Part shown: piece after piece, positions 44,715 through 54,503 of the stretch
How the letters are laid out: each line of letters starts with the position of its first letter
How positions within the stretch are numbered: the first letter of the stretch is position 1
Assembly: GCA_050952085.1 (NCBI GenBank)
Contig: JBMNKH010000001.1
Location: 421,953 to 485,952 of the forward strand
DNA from: DTU015 sp012837895
Lineage (GTDB): Bacteria > Bacillota > Sulfobacillia > Fermentithermobacillales > Fermentithermobacillaceae
Length of the DNA stretch: 64,000 nucleotides
Reading direction: 5' to 3'
The notes under the pieces: model-generated
Told to the model about the DNA's origin: nothing
Databases searched by the model: none
What the model saw: only the letters and a program-made list of their open reading frames with translations
Program-made: the position numbers and the translations under genes

Positions 44715-45314
44715 TCAAGTATTGACCATCGTGAAACGCTCGAATGGTTCTTCGAGCAAACAATATGGTTCTTGAGTGGGACACATCAAGGTTTCACAGG
44801 AAAGGTTTTCAAAGCCAGACTGACGACATCTTTGGGAAGGGGAGGTTAGGAATTTGTGAGCATGAGTCACACGGAGATATTCAGTTGTCCGTCTTGCCAA
44901 CACGAGCTGAACATAATCCAGCGCATAAAGCTCGCCAGTCATGGGATCCTTCCATTTTTCCGCCTGTTCAGAGGTTATTTGTACTCCTCCAGTTTCCAAA
45001 ACATCGACCCGGTATCCAAAAACGTCTAATATGTGAACTGGGATCTCTTTGCCATCTTCTAATTCTGCTTCGCTCATAAGGCCAGCTTGCTGCAAAATCT
45101 CGAACATGAAGGTCTTATCCACTGTTGGCCAGTTATCAGACAATGGCTCTATAATGGGTTCTATTATTGGTACAATGGTGTTCATCAACAGATCATATTG
45201 CTCTATCCCACAGCTAACCTCACGCCAATCTCCTTCATCCTCAAGTACGAAAACCAAATTATCGTCATTGTCTGTTTCAAGGTAATAGCAAGGGCAAGTT
45301 ATGTCGACCTGCAT
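44715..45314 (-). CDS. hypothetical protein, family not recognised
   Basis: About 199 residues from ATG 45314 (MQVDITCPCYYLETDND), with GAGAGGATC ten bases upstream. The N-terminal half is strongly acidic (Asp/Glu-rich, VFVLEDEGDWREV). The middle (AEKWKDPMTGELYALDYVQLVLARRT) suggests a small alpha/beta protein. The last ~35 residues hold four cysteines and read less like a folded domain, so the original end may be lost. No motif, signal peptide or membrane segment. It lies between the dyad array and a solo IS end, in a region that looks acquired. Confidence 0.45.
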   Translation of the reverse strand: MQVDITCPCYYLETDNDDNLVFVLEDEGDWREVSCGIEQYDLLMNTIVPIIEPIIEPLSDNWPTVDKTFMFEILQQAGLMSEAELEDGKEIPVHILDVFGYRVDVLETGGVQITSEQAEKWKDPMTGELYALDYVQLVLARRTTEYLRVTHAHKFLTSPSQRCRQSGFENLSCETLMCPTQEPYCLLEEPFERFTMVNT

Positions 45315-45362
45315 GTTTATTGATCCTCTCACTTGTCAATCTACTAGGAGCTACTTGCTATC

Positions 45363-45426
45363 GGCCAATGATATTGTCACCCTGGAGAGTGCAGATAGAG
45401 AAAATGCCACTATGAGAGGAGAGCAT
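45363..45426 (+). mobile_element. solo left end of the ISNCY-like element
   Basis: About 64 bp closely match the left end of the complete element at 46832: GGCCAATGATATTGTCACCC here versus GGCCAGTGATATTGTCACCC there, then GAGAAAATGCCAC versus GAGAAAATGTCAC, then the first codons ATGAGAGGAGA. The similarity stops after the transposase start, so this is a remnant of a second copy. Confidence 0.75.
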
Positions 45427-45444
45427 CGTGTCGCGAGCTGCCGG

Positions 45445-45915
45445 CTACATCAACGCCTCTTCTATCAGATGAAAGCTGTTCTTGTAGCGATCGAACCGCG
45501 GACTAGGAACAACCGCTCCAGTTGCTCGTAAGTTACTTAAGTTAACGGAATACTTCCCCTTGTTCTTACCTTTCTTGTTCTGGCTGGCTATAGATATCAG
45601 ATCCAATGAGGGAATCTCCCAGTAAGCGTCGATGTGTTCGGAGTAGAAAATGAAGTAATAATTGGGCCGGGGATTGGGAACTTCCATGCCGGCAAAGCGC
45701 CCTGCGTTTCTAGGGCTGCAATCTTTGGAACGGGCTTTGACTTGAATATCGAGATAGCGAAGCTCCCCGTTATTTTCGCGCCGTACGATGCAATCAATGC
45801 CCTTATCATCCACAAGGGTCTGGTAGACATCAAAGCCCCGCCTAAGAAGCTCAGCAATAGCCACATATTCCTGGCGTTTGCCAAATGAAGCACTACTCCA
45901 GAATCTACGCGCCAT
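45445..45915 (-). CDS. PD-(D/E)xK-type nuclease-like protein (DUF4365-like)
   Basis: 156 residues. FGKRQEYVAIAELLRRGFDVYQTLVDDKGIDCIVR followed by LRYLDIQVKAR gives the E...GxDxxV...xxQVKxR pattern of restriction-endonuclease-like folds: Asp in KGIDCIV, Gln-Val-Lys in IQVKAR. NPRPNYYFIFYSE and YWEIPSLDLISIAS fit the later strands. Such stand-alone domains occur in defence and mobile loci. ATG start with GGAAGGAGGGG. It ends 19 bp from the solo IS end, with tRNA genes upstream. No methyltransferase or other restriction partner is in view. Confidence 0.6.
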   Translation of the reverse strand: MARRFWSSASFGKRQEYVAIAELLRRGFDVYQTLVDDKGIDCIVRRENNGELRYLDIQVKARSKDCSPRNAGRFAGMEVPNPRPNYYFIFYSEHIDAYWEIPSLDLISIASQNKKGKNKGKYSVNLSNLRATGAVVPSPRFDRYKNSFHLIEEALM

Positions 45916-46054
45916 AAGGCAAATGCCCCTCCTTCCACAACATGGCTGTTGAGCCCTCTCATATCTCGGCTCTTACTACTTAAGAAAGCATCCCACATCT
46001 CACGGTATACAGGGTTGTAGACATAATCAACGTCCACGAAGCCGGGCGCAAGAG

Positions 46055-46141
46055 TGGTGCGAGGGAGGGGATTTGAACCCCTACGCCGTTTAAGGCACTG
46101 GATCCTAAGTCCAGCTCGTCTGCCGGTTCCGACACCCTCGC
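46055..46141 (-). tRNA. tRNA-Leu (TAG)
   Basis: Class II tRNA on the minus strand: acceptor GCGAGGG/CCCTCGC, anticodon loop CTTAGGA (anticodon TAG), a long variable arm, T arm AGGGG-TTCAAAT-CCCCT, and encoded CCA. Last gene of the seven-tRNA run. Confidence 0.94.
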
Positions 46142-46215
46142 ATGATACGCAACATGAGGAGTTTGCAACGTAATCCACGAAACAGTCCCAAGAAGACACT
46201 GCAAGAAATACAACA

Positions 46216-46290
46216 TGGTGGGCCATGATGGACTCGAACCATCGACTCCCCGCTTAAAAGGCGGGTGCTCTACCACTGAGCTAATGGCCC
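46216..46290 (-). tRNA. tRNA-Lys (TTT)
   Basis: Acceptor GGGCCAT/ATGGCCC, anticodon stem CCCGC/GCGGG with loop CTTTTAA (anticodon TTT), T arm GATGG-TTCGAGT-CCATC, encoded CCA. Confidence 0.95.
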
Positions 46291-46295
46291 ACACT

Positions 46296-46370
46296 TGGCT
46301 GGGGCGGCAGGATTCGAACCTGCGCATGTCGGCTCCAAAGGCCGATGCCTTACCGCTTGGCGACGCCCCA
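46296..46370 (-). tRNA. tRNA-Gln (TTG)
   Basis: Acceptor TGGGGCG/CGCCCCA, anticodon stem TCGGC/GCCGA with loop CTTTGGA (anticodon TTG), T loop TTCGAAT, encoded GCCA end. The U1-A72 pair is typical of tRNA-Gln. Confidence 0.95.
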
Positions 46371-46373
46371 TCC

Positions 46374-46450
46374 TGGCGCGCCCGACAGGACTCGAACCTG
46401 TAGCCTTCAGATCCGAAGTCTGCTGCTCTGTCCAATTGAGCTACGGGCGC
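46374..46450 (-). tRNA. tRNA-Arg (TCG)
   Basis: Acceptor GCGCCCG/CGGGCGC, D arm GCTC/GAGC, anticodon loop CTTCGGA (anticodon TCG), T arm ACAGG-TTCGAGT-CCTGT, encoded CCA. The outermost anticodon-stem pair is a G-A mismatch (27-43). Confidence 0.9.
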
Positions 46451-46479
46451 TGGTGCTTCAAGCACCAAGCCTAAGAATT

Positions 46480-46557
46480 TGGGGTGAATGAGGGGACTCG
46501 AACCCCCGACCTCCAGGGCCACAACCTGGCGCTCTAACCGACTGAGCTACATCCACC
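46480..46557 (-). tRNA. tRNA-His (GTG)
   Basis: Acceptor GTGGATG/CATTCAC with the extra G at -1 opposite discriminator C, as required for tRNA-His. Anticodon stem CCAGG/CCTGG, loop TTGTGGC (anticodon GTG), encoded CCA. Confidence 0.95.
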
Positions 46558-46576
46558 ACATTCTCGCAATCGGAAG

Positions 46577-46652
46577 TGGCGCGCCTGGCAGGACTCGAAC
46601 CTGCGACTCCCTGCTTAGAAGGCAGGTGCTCTATCCACTGAGCTACAGGCGC
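46577..46652 (-). tRNA. tRNA-Arg (TCT)
   Basis: Acceptor GCGCCTG/CAGGCGC, anticodon stem CCTGC/GCAGG with loop CTTCTAA (anticodon TCT), T arm GCAGG-TTCGAGT-CCTGC, encoded CCA. Confidence 0.95.
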
Positions 46653-46653
46653 C

Positions 46654-46727
46654 TGGAGCGGGTGATGGGAATCGAACCCACGCAACCAGCTTGGAAGGCT
46701 GGGGCTCTACCATTGAGCTACACCCGC
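46654..46727 (-). tRNA. tRNA-Gly (TCC)
   Basis: Acceptor GCGGGTG/CACCCGC (discriminator T), anticodon stem CCAGC/GCTGG with loop CTTCCAA (anticodon TCC), T loop TTCGATT, encoded CCA. First gene of the minus-strand tRNA run. Confidence 0.95.
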
Positions 46728-46877
46728 AATACAACTCCAATGATAGCTCCCGGACCTAGTGTAGCTGCACGTGTATATTCTACTAAAAAGGCGAGTATAC
46801 GGTCAAGGTAAAGCACATCTATTTTGCTACCGGCCAGTGATATTGTCACCCTGTAAGCGGACAGAGAAAATGTCACC

Positions 46878-48236
46878 ATGAGAGGAGAACACTTTTCCTT
46901 GAGCGCAAAGGAAGCACGAAGAGTTTACGTCATGGAACAAGTACTGGACGGGAAACTGACAATCAAACTGGCAGCTGAGCTCTTGGGCCTTAGCGAGCGA
47001 CAGGTGAAACGGTTGAAGAAAGGGATGAAAGAAAAAGGTGTTGCGGCCCTCATGCATGGCAACAGAGGCCGCACACCCAAACACACCATATCTGAGGATA
47101 TCAGAGATATGGTCGCTGCGCTAGCTCAAGATTTGTACAGGGACGCAAGTGCCCAGCACATCTCAGAGCTTTTGGCCGAATATCAAGACATACATATATC
47201 CGCCAGGTCGGTAAGGAGGATACTGAAAGAGAGAGGGGTCCCCAATCCTCATTCCCGCAAACAGTCAAGGCGCCGCCGGAAAAGCCGGGACAGGGCACCG
47301 AAGCCGGGCATGCTGGTACAAATGGATGCCAGCCCCTTTGAATGGATTGAAGACAGGGGACCTAAGTGTAACCTTCATGGCGCAATCGATGATGCAACCG
47401 GTAAGATACTTGGGCTTCATTTCAGGCCTCAGGAAGACTTAAAAGGATATCTTGAACTCCTCAAGTACATGATTACCCATTACGGCATCCCCAGAGCCCT
47501 TTACACTGACGGGCACACCATCTTCTTCTCACCCAAGAAAGACAAACTCACCATTGAAGAGGAACTGGAAGGCAAACAAGTAGCCCTTACTCAATTCGGC
47601 AGGGTGATCGACGAGTTAGGAATCACCCATGTTCACGCACGGTCGCCCCAGGCCAAAGGCCGGATTGAACGCCTGTGGGAAACCCTACAGAGCCGTTTAA
47701 GGGTGGAAATGAGGCTTGCAGGGATTACAACGATTGAAGAGGCGAATACGTTTCTTCCCGGCTTCATAGAGAGGTTTAACGCCCGTTTTGCAGTGGACCC
47801 GCAAGACCCTGAACCGGCTTTTCTCCCCCGCATGACGGGACGGGATCTTGAAACCATAATCTGTATCAAGGAAGACCCGCCAAGCAAAGTGCTCTGTAAT
47901 CTCCTACTCTGGCCGCAAGTACAAGCTGGTTGACCAAAAAGGCAACCTTGCATCTTTACCGCCCAGAGCCAAGGTTCAAGTACTAATCCACTTGGATGGC
48001 TCCATAGAAGCCATGTACCAGGAAAAACTGTATTTCCTTTGCGAATTCGAACCCGTACCGGCACCCAAGCCTGTACCTGCCTCCCTGCTGGGAAAAAACC
48101 CACGGGACGCAAACCTAATCCCAACAACCCGTGGCTGAAGTTCAAGATTCCACCGAAACACGATGACCCGGTAGAACAGTACTTCCAGAAGAGAAACAAA
48201 AGACTTAGCTTGATTCTTCAGCAATACCAAAACTGA
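46878..48236 (+). pseudogene. ISNCY-family DDE transposase, two frameshifts near the 3' end
   Basis: The intact frame covers ~335 residues: an N-terminal helix-turn-helix (LAAELLGLSERQVKRLKKG), then a DDE/integrase core with Asp in LVQMDASPFEW, Asp in ALYTDGHTIFF and Glu in KGRIERLWETLQ. Near 47895 the sequence moves to the +1 frame (SVISYSGRKYKLVDQKGN...), and near 48090, at a run of six A, to another (NPWLKFKIPPKHDDPVEQYF), ending at 48236. Sequence in all three frames is family-like, so the breaks are recent or are sequencing errors. The start lies in the inner terminal motif. Confidence 0.8.
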
Positions 48237-48239
48237 GAT

Positions 48240-48259
48240 GTGGCGGCGGACGCCGCCAC
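48240..48259 (+). terminator. hairpin after the transposase
   Basis: A 9-bp perfect GC-rich stem (GTGGCGGCG / CGCCGCCAC) with a 2-nt loop, directly after the last transposase frame and followed by TTCTT. Confidence 0.55.
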
Positions 48260-48386
48260 TTCTTAAACAAAGAGGGTGACATTTTCACTGTCCAAATTAG
48301 TATTCTTGGGGGTGACAAAATCACTGTCCGTTGACAGGTAAAGCATCTATTTTGCTGTCCTTTGACAGGTGAAGCAGATTATTTGA

Positions 48387-49239
48387 TCATTCAACGGGCA
48401 GCAAGATAAGCGCTAAGGTACCAGGTCCGTTATGTGCACCAATCACCGCACCTATTTCTGTTTCAACTGTTCTGATCACATGCCACTTATCCTTGGCAGC
48501 GGCAACCAGCTCAGCTCCCTGGCCAGCGACGTCGGCGTGGCACATACCCAGCTTGATCTTACTGCCAAAGGGCACCCGTTCGCCCGCAAGCTCAATAAGC
48601 CTCGGAATTACCCTTGATTTGCCGCGAACCCGGTCAATCCCTGACACGTAACCTTCATCATCCAATACTAATATGCATTTGAGGTTAAGCATGGAACCCC
48701 ACAAATGCTTTGCCCTGCCTATGCGGCCATTCTTGTAGAGATAATCCAGAGTATCTACCGCGTACATGGTGACGAGCCTGTCCACCATGGACTGGGCGGC
48801 ATCCCTGACTTCCTCGAAACCGGCCCCTTGCTCAGCTAGATCACGTGCCTCTAGCACAATAAGGCCGATACCCTACTGAAGCTGTCTTCGAGTTTATCAC
48901 AGCTATTTTCCTACCAGGCAACATTGATGCAGCCATCTGGGCAGCTTGATATGTACCGCTAAGAACTTCAGATAACAGAATTGCAACTACCCCTGAGCCA
49001 TCCGCAGTGAGTTCATCGAATGCCTTGCAGAAATCTCCGACCGAAGGCGACGATGTTCTCGGGAGCACTTCAGATGTTCTAAGCTTGTCATAGAAGGCTT
49101 TTCCCCGCAATTCATAGTTGTCCAGATAAGATTCTTCCCCAAACCGGACTGTAAGCGGCACTACCCTCACGCCCAATTCCTCAAGATTATGGGGGTCTAT
49201 GTCGCAGGCGCTGTCAGTCACTATCTTTACTGATGGCAT
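48387..49239 (-). pseudogene. DegV family fatty-acid-binding protein, one frameshift
   Basis: Start at ATG 49239 (MPSVKIVTDSACDI), with GGAGGA upstream. The N-terminal half VVPLTVRFGEESYLDN, TSSPSVGDFCKAFDEL and ILLSEVLSGTYQAAQMAA is standard DegV. Near 48870 one extra G in a GGG run breaks the frame; the other frame goes on with GLIVLEARDLAEQGAGFEEV, VDTLDYLYKNGRIGRA and the end IGAHNGPGTLALILLP. DegV proteins bind single fatty-acid molecules (FakB role). Complete apart from the indel. Confidence 0.82.
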
Positions 49240-49345
49240 ATTGTCCATTCCTCCGGGTAGTATCCCAAAAAACCAGAATATCCTATTGGAAAGTATATCT
49301 TGGAGGTCATCAACAGTCAAAGAGGCAACAGACGTAGAAACGACT

Positions 49346-49368
49346 GAGTGCCGGGCTATCCGGCACTC
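49346..49368 (-). terminator. hairpin downstream of the ABC permease genes
   Basis: A 9-bp stem (GAGTGCCGG / CCGGCACTC) with a 5-nt loop lies between the last permease and degV, both on the minus strand. The better U tract (TTATT) is on the plus side. Confidence 0.5.
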
Positions 49369-49440
49369 TTATTCCAGAACGAATATCTTCAGCTGCACGC
49401 CATGTGCCAACCCTGCAAGCATTGATGCTATACACACACT

Positions 49441-50553
49441 CTAGTGCTTCTGTGCTGCCTGGGCTCTTGCCCTTTGCATCGAATGAAGCGCAAGGCTCAC
49501 CGCGATAATCGCAATAGGCCACAAATACACGGAAATACTCACCCACCTGCGCACTGCCAAGCAGGTTTTGCCCTGCGTAAGGCGACACGATAAAGAGCAG
49601 GTGGAACAAGAATGTACCCAACAGGGCTTGCCCAACGGTAGCTCTGGAGACGGTAGCTCCGCCTACCAGTATTGCAGCAATGGCAAAGGTAGCTATTTGC
49701 CCGTGACTGTCATACACGTTCAGAGTGCCGATGTTCTGCAAGAAAATAATCTGGCCAAAGGCACCCAGCCACAGTTGATATCATCATTGCCACAATCCTG
49801 GTCCGGTCAACCTGGATGCCAGCAACCTGGCTCACCCTCATGTCCTGCCCTATCGCCCTAATGTCCTGGCCGAGTTTGGTCCTGTAGAGCCAGGTGATCA
49901 ACACCTCAAGCACGGCACTGAGTGCCAGGGTGGCAAGGGGAACCCGGACCGGCCCTATCCTCACCATTAGCAGCTCATCAAGCACCCACCTTATCGTCCC
50001 AAGTTCCACAGTATTCCTAAGCCCGATGCCGCTCGGCAGTATCATGCTCTTATTGGAAAACGGGATTACCGTACCGATACCGAACAAGAATACCAGCTGG
50101 TAAACGCCGTTCATTGAAGAACCCCAGGATCATCCCGGCAATCATCTCCCGGCCCCTGGCCATATTCATGATCCTGCCGATCATGTAACCCAATCCAAGG
50201 GCGAGGGGCAAAGCTACCAGGCACGCCGTTAATAATCCTAAGACGCCTGGAATCTGCCTTGCCGCCACAAAAATAAGTCCTGCTTGGCCCGCCATGGCGC
50301 CTATGACAAGGCCGAAGTTGAGTCCCAATCCCGCCATAACCGGGATAACCAAGGATAACACAAGGAAAGAGTTACGGCTCATCCGGAACACAACCTCTTG
50401 CAAAAGGAAAGCCAGGGGCTTACCACTCCATCTCACGGCTACAAGACAGAGGATGACAAACATTATGGGAACTATGTTTTGTACCAGGATACTTTTGAAG
50501 TTCTCCTTTGTAATACGCTTGCTGAAAACCCGGAACACCCCGTGTTTATCCAT
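49441..50553 (-). pseudogene. ABC transporter permease 2, several frameshifts
   Basis: Start at ATG 50553 (MDKHGVFRVFSKRI) with GGAGGTGAGG upstream. Three pieces in different frames join in order: to ~50115 (NIVPIMFVILCLVAVRW, GLGLNFGLVIGAMAGQAGLI), ~50110-49750 (KSMILPSGIGLRNTVELG, LRRTKLGQDIRAIGQ-type loop), and ~49740-49441 (IATFAIAAILVGGATVSRA, then FLFHLLFIVSPYAGQNLLG). About eight membrane segments, as in the BPD_transp_2 sugar/nucleoside permeases (RbsC/YufP-like). Overlaps the permease 1 stop by 8 bp. Confidence 0.75.
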
Positions 50554-51660
50554 TGGCAGCCTCACCTCCGTGTCCCCTGGTGAGCGCGTAAAGCACCATT
50601 CCGTTGGAAACGATTAGCCGCACTATTTCGCTGATATCCCCACCCACTACTGGTTTGGGCTACGGGCACTGTAGTAGCAAGGAGTGACTGGAAAAGCAAA
50701 GCACCTACCATAGCGTTTGATACTGACGCCTCGGAAGGGGTAGCCCCTCCTATTAACACCGAAGCAACCGCTGGGAATGCCATAAGCAGCGGGGGCAGTA
50801 TACAACTGGATGAACCCGTAACTCTGGGCATACACGATTATCCCGATTGCACCCAGAGCCGTTGAAATCGCGGTCCCCCACTACCCTCATCCTGTCGCAG
50901 TCAACACCGGCAGCGCGGGCAAACCGCTCATTCTGCCCTGCCAAGTCCATGGCCATCCCCAATTTGGTCATCTCGAACAACTTGTAGGCGGCAGCCAAGA
51001 TGAACACGACTCCTAACAAGCCAGTAGGGACTACGAAACCGCCTATCTGGAAGTTCCAGAACTTATCAAGGGCATGGCCAAAGGTGTCTTTAAGGCTTAT
51101 GGTCATCCTGAGTCCTTTTCCACCTAGTACCCAGATAAGCTCAGGATTCTTGAACGGTAACATGAGCCACGAAATGCACATCAGTGATACTGCAGCAAAT
51201 CCCGCATAAGTTCCTACCATCATTTCCTGACCCTTCACCTTGTTGAGGAACAGCCCGTAACCAATCCCGAGCAATGCGCCAAGCCCGGCACCAATGGCCA
51301 TGGACAACATAAGCCCCTCAAATCCGATGAAACCCAGTTCCAAGGCTGAAACCATGCCTATCAGCCCTGCAAGCAACCCGATAGGCAGACCGAAGTTGGG
51401 GCCTATGCCACACTGAATCCCAGGAACCATGGCCAAAACCATCACTGCATTCATCCCAAACCTGCTGATAGAGTTAGTGAGCAGGTTCGTCAAGGGTAAG
51501 CCCATGATCCGTCCCAAAACAAAAAGCACAACTACAAAACCGCCTACTGTAAGCCTTGGGAGCCCAACTGTGTTTAGTATTCTGGACATCATGCCAGGCC
51601 CATTTCTTGAAGCCGGTTCTCCTGAATCCACCTCTTTTTGTTTGTCACCGTCAAGCTCAT
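50546..51660 (-). pseudogene. ABC transporter permease 1, several frameshifts
   Basis: ATG 51660 overlaps the ATPase stop in an ATGA. A shift is needed within the first ~15 codons. The main frame then reads MMSRILNTVGLPRLTVGGF ... IGPNFGLPIGLLAGLIGMVS ... YGLFLNKVKGQEMMVGTYAG ... AAGVDCDRMRV to ~50870. After further shifts it goes on with PPLLMAFPAVASVLIGGATPSEAS and ends VSNGMVLYALTRGHGGEAANG at 50546. Typical BPD_transp_2 inner-membrane permease with the EAA-like loop. Partner of permease 2 and the ATPase. Confidence 0.75.
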
Positions 51661-53256
51661 TGCACCTCTGCCCTCCTTCCGGACATGGCCATACCAAACC
51701 TGGCATTTGAATCGTCAGGCGAAAGCATATCTACCAGGCGTCCACCGTATATTACAGCAATCCTGTCGCATACCATTCTAAGTTCCGCCAGCTCACTGCT
51801 TGTGAGGATGATTGTCATTCCTTTTTCCCTGTTGAGGCTCACGAGCAAGTCCAAGATCCGCTGCTTAGCCCCGACATCTATCCCCCGTGTAGGCTCAGAC
51901 ACGAGCAGGATCTCTGGATCAGAGCAAGAGCCCTGGCAATGCAAACCTTCTGTTGATTCCCGCCGCTGAGCCGCCTGACTAATTGACCGGCCCGGTGCAT
52001 CTGATGTCCAGCTCTGAAATCATCCCCGCTGCGAACTCACGGGCACTTTTCTGTCGCGCACCCTGATCCCCACGGGTCCAACCCCAAGAGTCTTCTGGAA
52101 CATGGATTTCACCAGTGTGGCTACAACAGATATGTTGTACTCAATGGACCGGTCCAGAATAAGCCCTACGTTCTTGCGGTCTTCTGAGAGGAAAGCAAGT
52201 TTCTGCTTGTATGCCTGCCCCGGATCGTTAAGGGGTATTTCGATACCGTTCTTTTGCCACACGCCCCTGGGCAGGGTATACGCCCATTATGCCGTTGCTG
52301 ATACCTATTTTGCCTTGGCCGGCCAGCCCGCATATCCCAAGGATTTCGCCCCGCCTGACACGTAGGGTGACGCCATGCACTTCTTCGCCTGGCATGTCCA
52401 CCTTGAGGTCCTCAACAGTCAGGACAATGTCGTCATCGCCCGGCTCCTTAGCCCTTTTTGGGTAGTCGGGCCTTTTGACTTCGCGCCCTACCATGAGCTC
52501 GGCAATCCTGTCTATAGTGGTATCCTGATCGGAAGTGGACATGGTTGTGACCACTTCCCCGTCTCTCATCACCGTCACGCTGTCGCAAATGCTTAGCACT
52601 TCATCGAGCCTGTGTGAAATGAATATGACTGCAACTCCTGAAGGCTGCGATTGTCCTCACAGACGACAAAAGCTGCTCGGACTCAGTCTCAGTGAGCAAT
52701 GCGTAGGTTCGTCGAATACCAGTAGTTTAACTCCCTGTTTATCGACTTCACGGGCTATCTCCACAAACTGCATATAACCCACGGGCAAGCCCGCCACAGG
52801 AAGCATCTCATCAATTCCCAGGCCGACCATGTTGAGGGCAGCCTTGGAATCCGAGACGATCTTGGGCCAGTCCAGTCTCTTCATGCGCCGCCCGGCTAGT
52901 TTGGCAAGTAGAGTGTCTCTTAAGGGCTCGCGGTTAAGTTGATATTCTCTGCAACTGTAAACCCCGGGATCAGCATGAACTCCTGGTGCACCATGCCAAT
53001 CCCGGATTCCAGAGCTTGCCTGGGAGAATCAAAAACTGTTTCAGCTCACGGAACCTAATCTTCCCTTGGAAGCCACCGGTATTGTGGATCACGGGCATCC
53101 CGAACAGTATGTTCATAAGGGTACTCTTGCCCGCGCCGTTTTCCCCCACAAGCCCGTGGATTTCCCCGGGTTTGACCTTGAGCGTTACATCATTCAGCAC
53201 CCGATTACCGTAATAGTCTTTGTAATACCGTGCATTTCCAGGACATAACCAGACAT
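51657..53256 (-). pseudogene. sugar/nucleoside-type ABC transporter ATP-binding protein, at least four frameshifts
   Basis: Start near ATG 53256 (MSGYVLEMHGITK). Pieces in order: VLNDVTLKVKPGEIHGLVGENGAGKST (Walker A), then a signature-region piece QFVEIAREVDKQGVKLLVFDEPT (Walker B), MLSICDSVTVMRDGEVV (switch His region), a second half with MPGEEVHGVTLRVRRGEILGICGLAGQGK, and ILLVSEPTRGIDVGAKQRILDLL. Two fused ATPase halves, as in the RbsA/NupO class for sugar and nucleoside ABC importers. Length fits ~520 codons. Frameshifts near 53000, 52890, 52640, 52260 and 51950. Confidence 0.78.
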
Positions 53257-53345
53257 TATCGCCTCAACTCCCAAAGCAAGACCGGGGAGAAGCCCTCGGG
53301 GCCGTCAATAAGGCCGTCACAGGGTAGGGCTGTCTCCCTGGTTGT

Positions 53346-54503
53346 CTAATTGTCTAAGCAAAAATCACCGAGCCGACTAAAGCCAGGAACAAGTTGCCGT
53401 CTTCGCTGTACCGCTGCAATTCCACAGAAACACCTGTTTCCTGCTCCAGTATCCGCGATATGTCTTCCATGTTTGTGGAGTTCAGCTTCACCTTCCAGAG
53501 CCAGGATGGCGAGCTCAATCCCGCCTCTTAACAAAGCCATGGTTGATAGGCACCGGCCAGGTTGGCCGAACCGCCCGGCTCCGCCCTTTTCAACAATTTT
53601 TTCTTCAATGGCCGCAACGATTTTCGGCATGTCGCCTGCAATGCCGCTCACATCCAAACCTAGGGCTCCCGGATAACCGTGGGTGGGACTTGGACAGCAT
53701 TGCTCAGGGAAGATTGCGCCGTGTTCCAGCGCCGCGGTGATGAGAGGTTCCTGCATGCCGCAGTTTGTGCTGAATACTGCAATATCCTTGCCATGCTGTT
53801 CAACCTGCCTAGGCACGTCCTCCAGGATGAACTTCTGTGCCCCGGGGATACCATCCGGTCCATTGGGTCAGGGGCAGTCACAAAAATAAACTCCATGCCC
53901 AGTCTTTCGCATTCCTCTTCCATCTGTTGACGCCGGGTGGCAAGGAGCTCCATGGACATGTGCCTCGGGATGAGTAGTGGAGTAGCTTGGTTGCGCCCAT
54001 GGCATTTGCCAGTCTGACAATTGCAGCTCCCCTGGCCAGGTTGTTCACATCCAGGGCCAGATCTGCCTTCTTGTCAATCATGGCAGATCTTCGTGGGGGC
54101 TTACTACTACGATGATGATGTCATCCTGGTCTGCCGGATCTGATCTATTGCCGCCGCAGTTCCCGGAACACCCTGGCATATAGCGATAATCTTGACATCC
54201 GGATCAGAAGCAAGCCCTGCTATCTGGCCGATAGTAGTTTCCTGCTCAGCCATGAAGTTGTCGGGATAGGTCACATGGATCACCCTGTCGCCATACCGTT
54301 CCTTCATCTGCTCGCCTGCGCGGTACTCATCTTCACCCTGAGACACTGTTCCGGTGACAATCCCTATCTTGAAAGGCGCAGGGACTTCGCCACCCGGCTC
54401 ATCTACAGGCTCAGGTTGTTCTTCCGGAGTACAACTTGCCAACAACGACACGATTAACAACACACACAACAGTAAACAGGCATAAGCGGGGGATTTTTTT
54501 CAT
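53346..54503 (-). pseudogene. DUF3798 lipoprotein, substrate-binding protein of the ABC transporter, at least four frameshifts
   Basis: ATG 54503 follows GGAGGAAG. The start is separated by one base (in a run of seven A) from a lipoprotein signal VLLIVSLLASC. Then FKIGIVTGTVSQGEDEYRAGEQM, HVTYPDNFMAEQETTIGQI, IAICQGVPGTAAAIDQI, LALDVNNLARGAAIVRLANAMG, HMSMELLATRRQQM, VTAPDPMD, DIAVFSTNCGMQEPLI and FPEQCCPSPTHGYPGALGLD follow in changing frames. This is the DUF3798 family, a periplasmic-binding-like group found with such ABC systems. The ligand is unknown. First gene of the four-gene transporter operon. Confidence 0.75.

Larger units (their letters stand above)
46832..48329 (+). mobile_element. 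ISNCY-like insertion sequence, about 1.5 kb
   Basis: Both ends carry two copies of a GGACAGTGAAAATGTCACCC-type motif in inverted orientation: outer copies at 46832-46851 and ~48310-48329, inner copies at 46859-46877 and 48274-48293. One transposase gene lies between them. The flanks share a 20-22 bp direct sequence (GGTAAAGCA-TCTATTTTGCT; 46807-46828 and 48337-48356). This is either a long target duplication or the trace of a tandem copy. It lies directly upstream of the tRNA run, divergently oriented. Confidence 0.8.
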
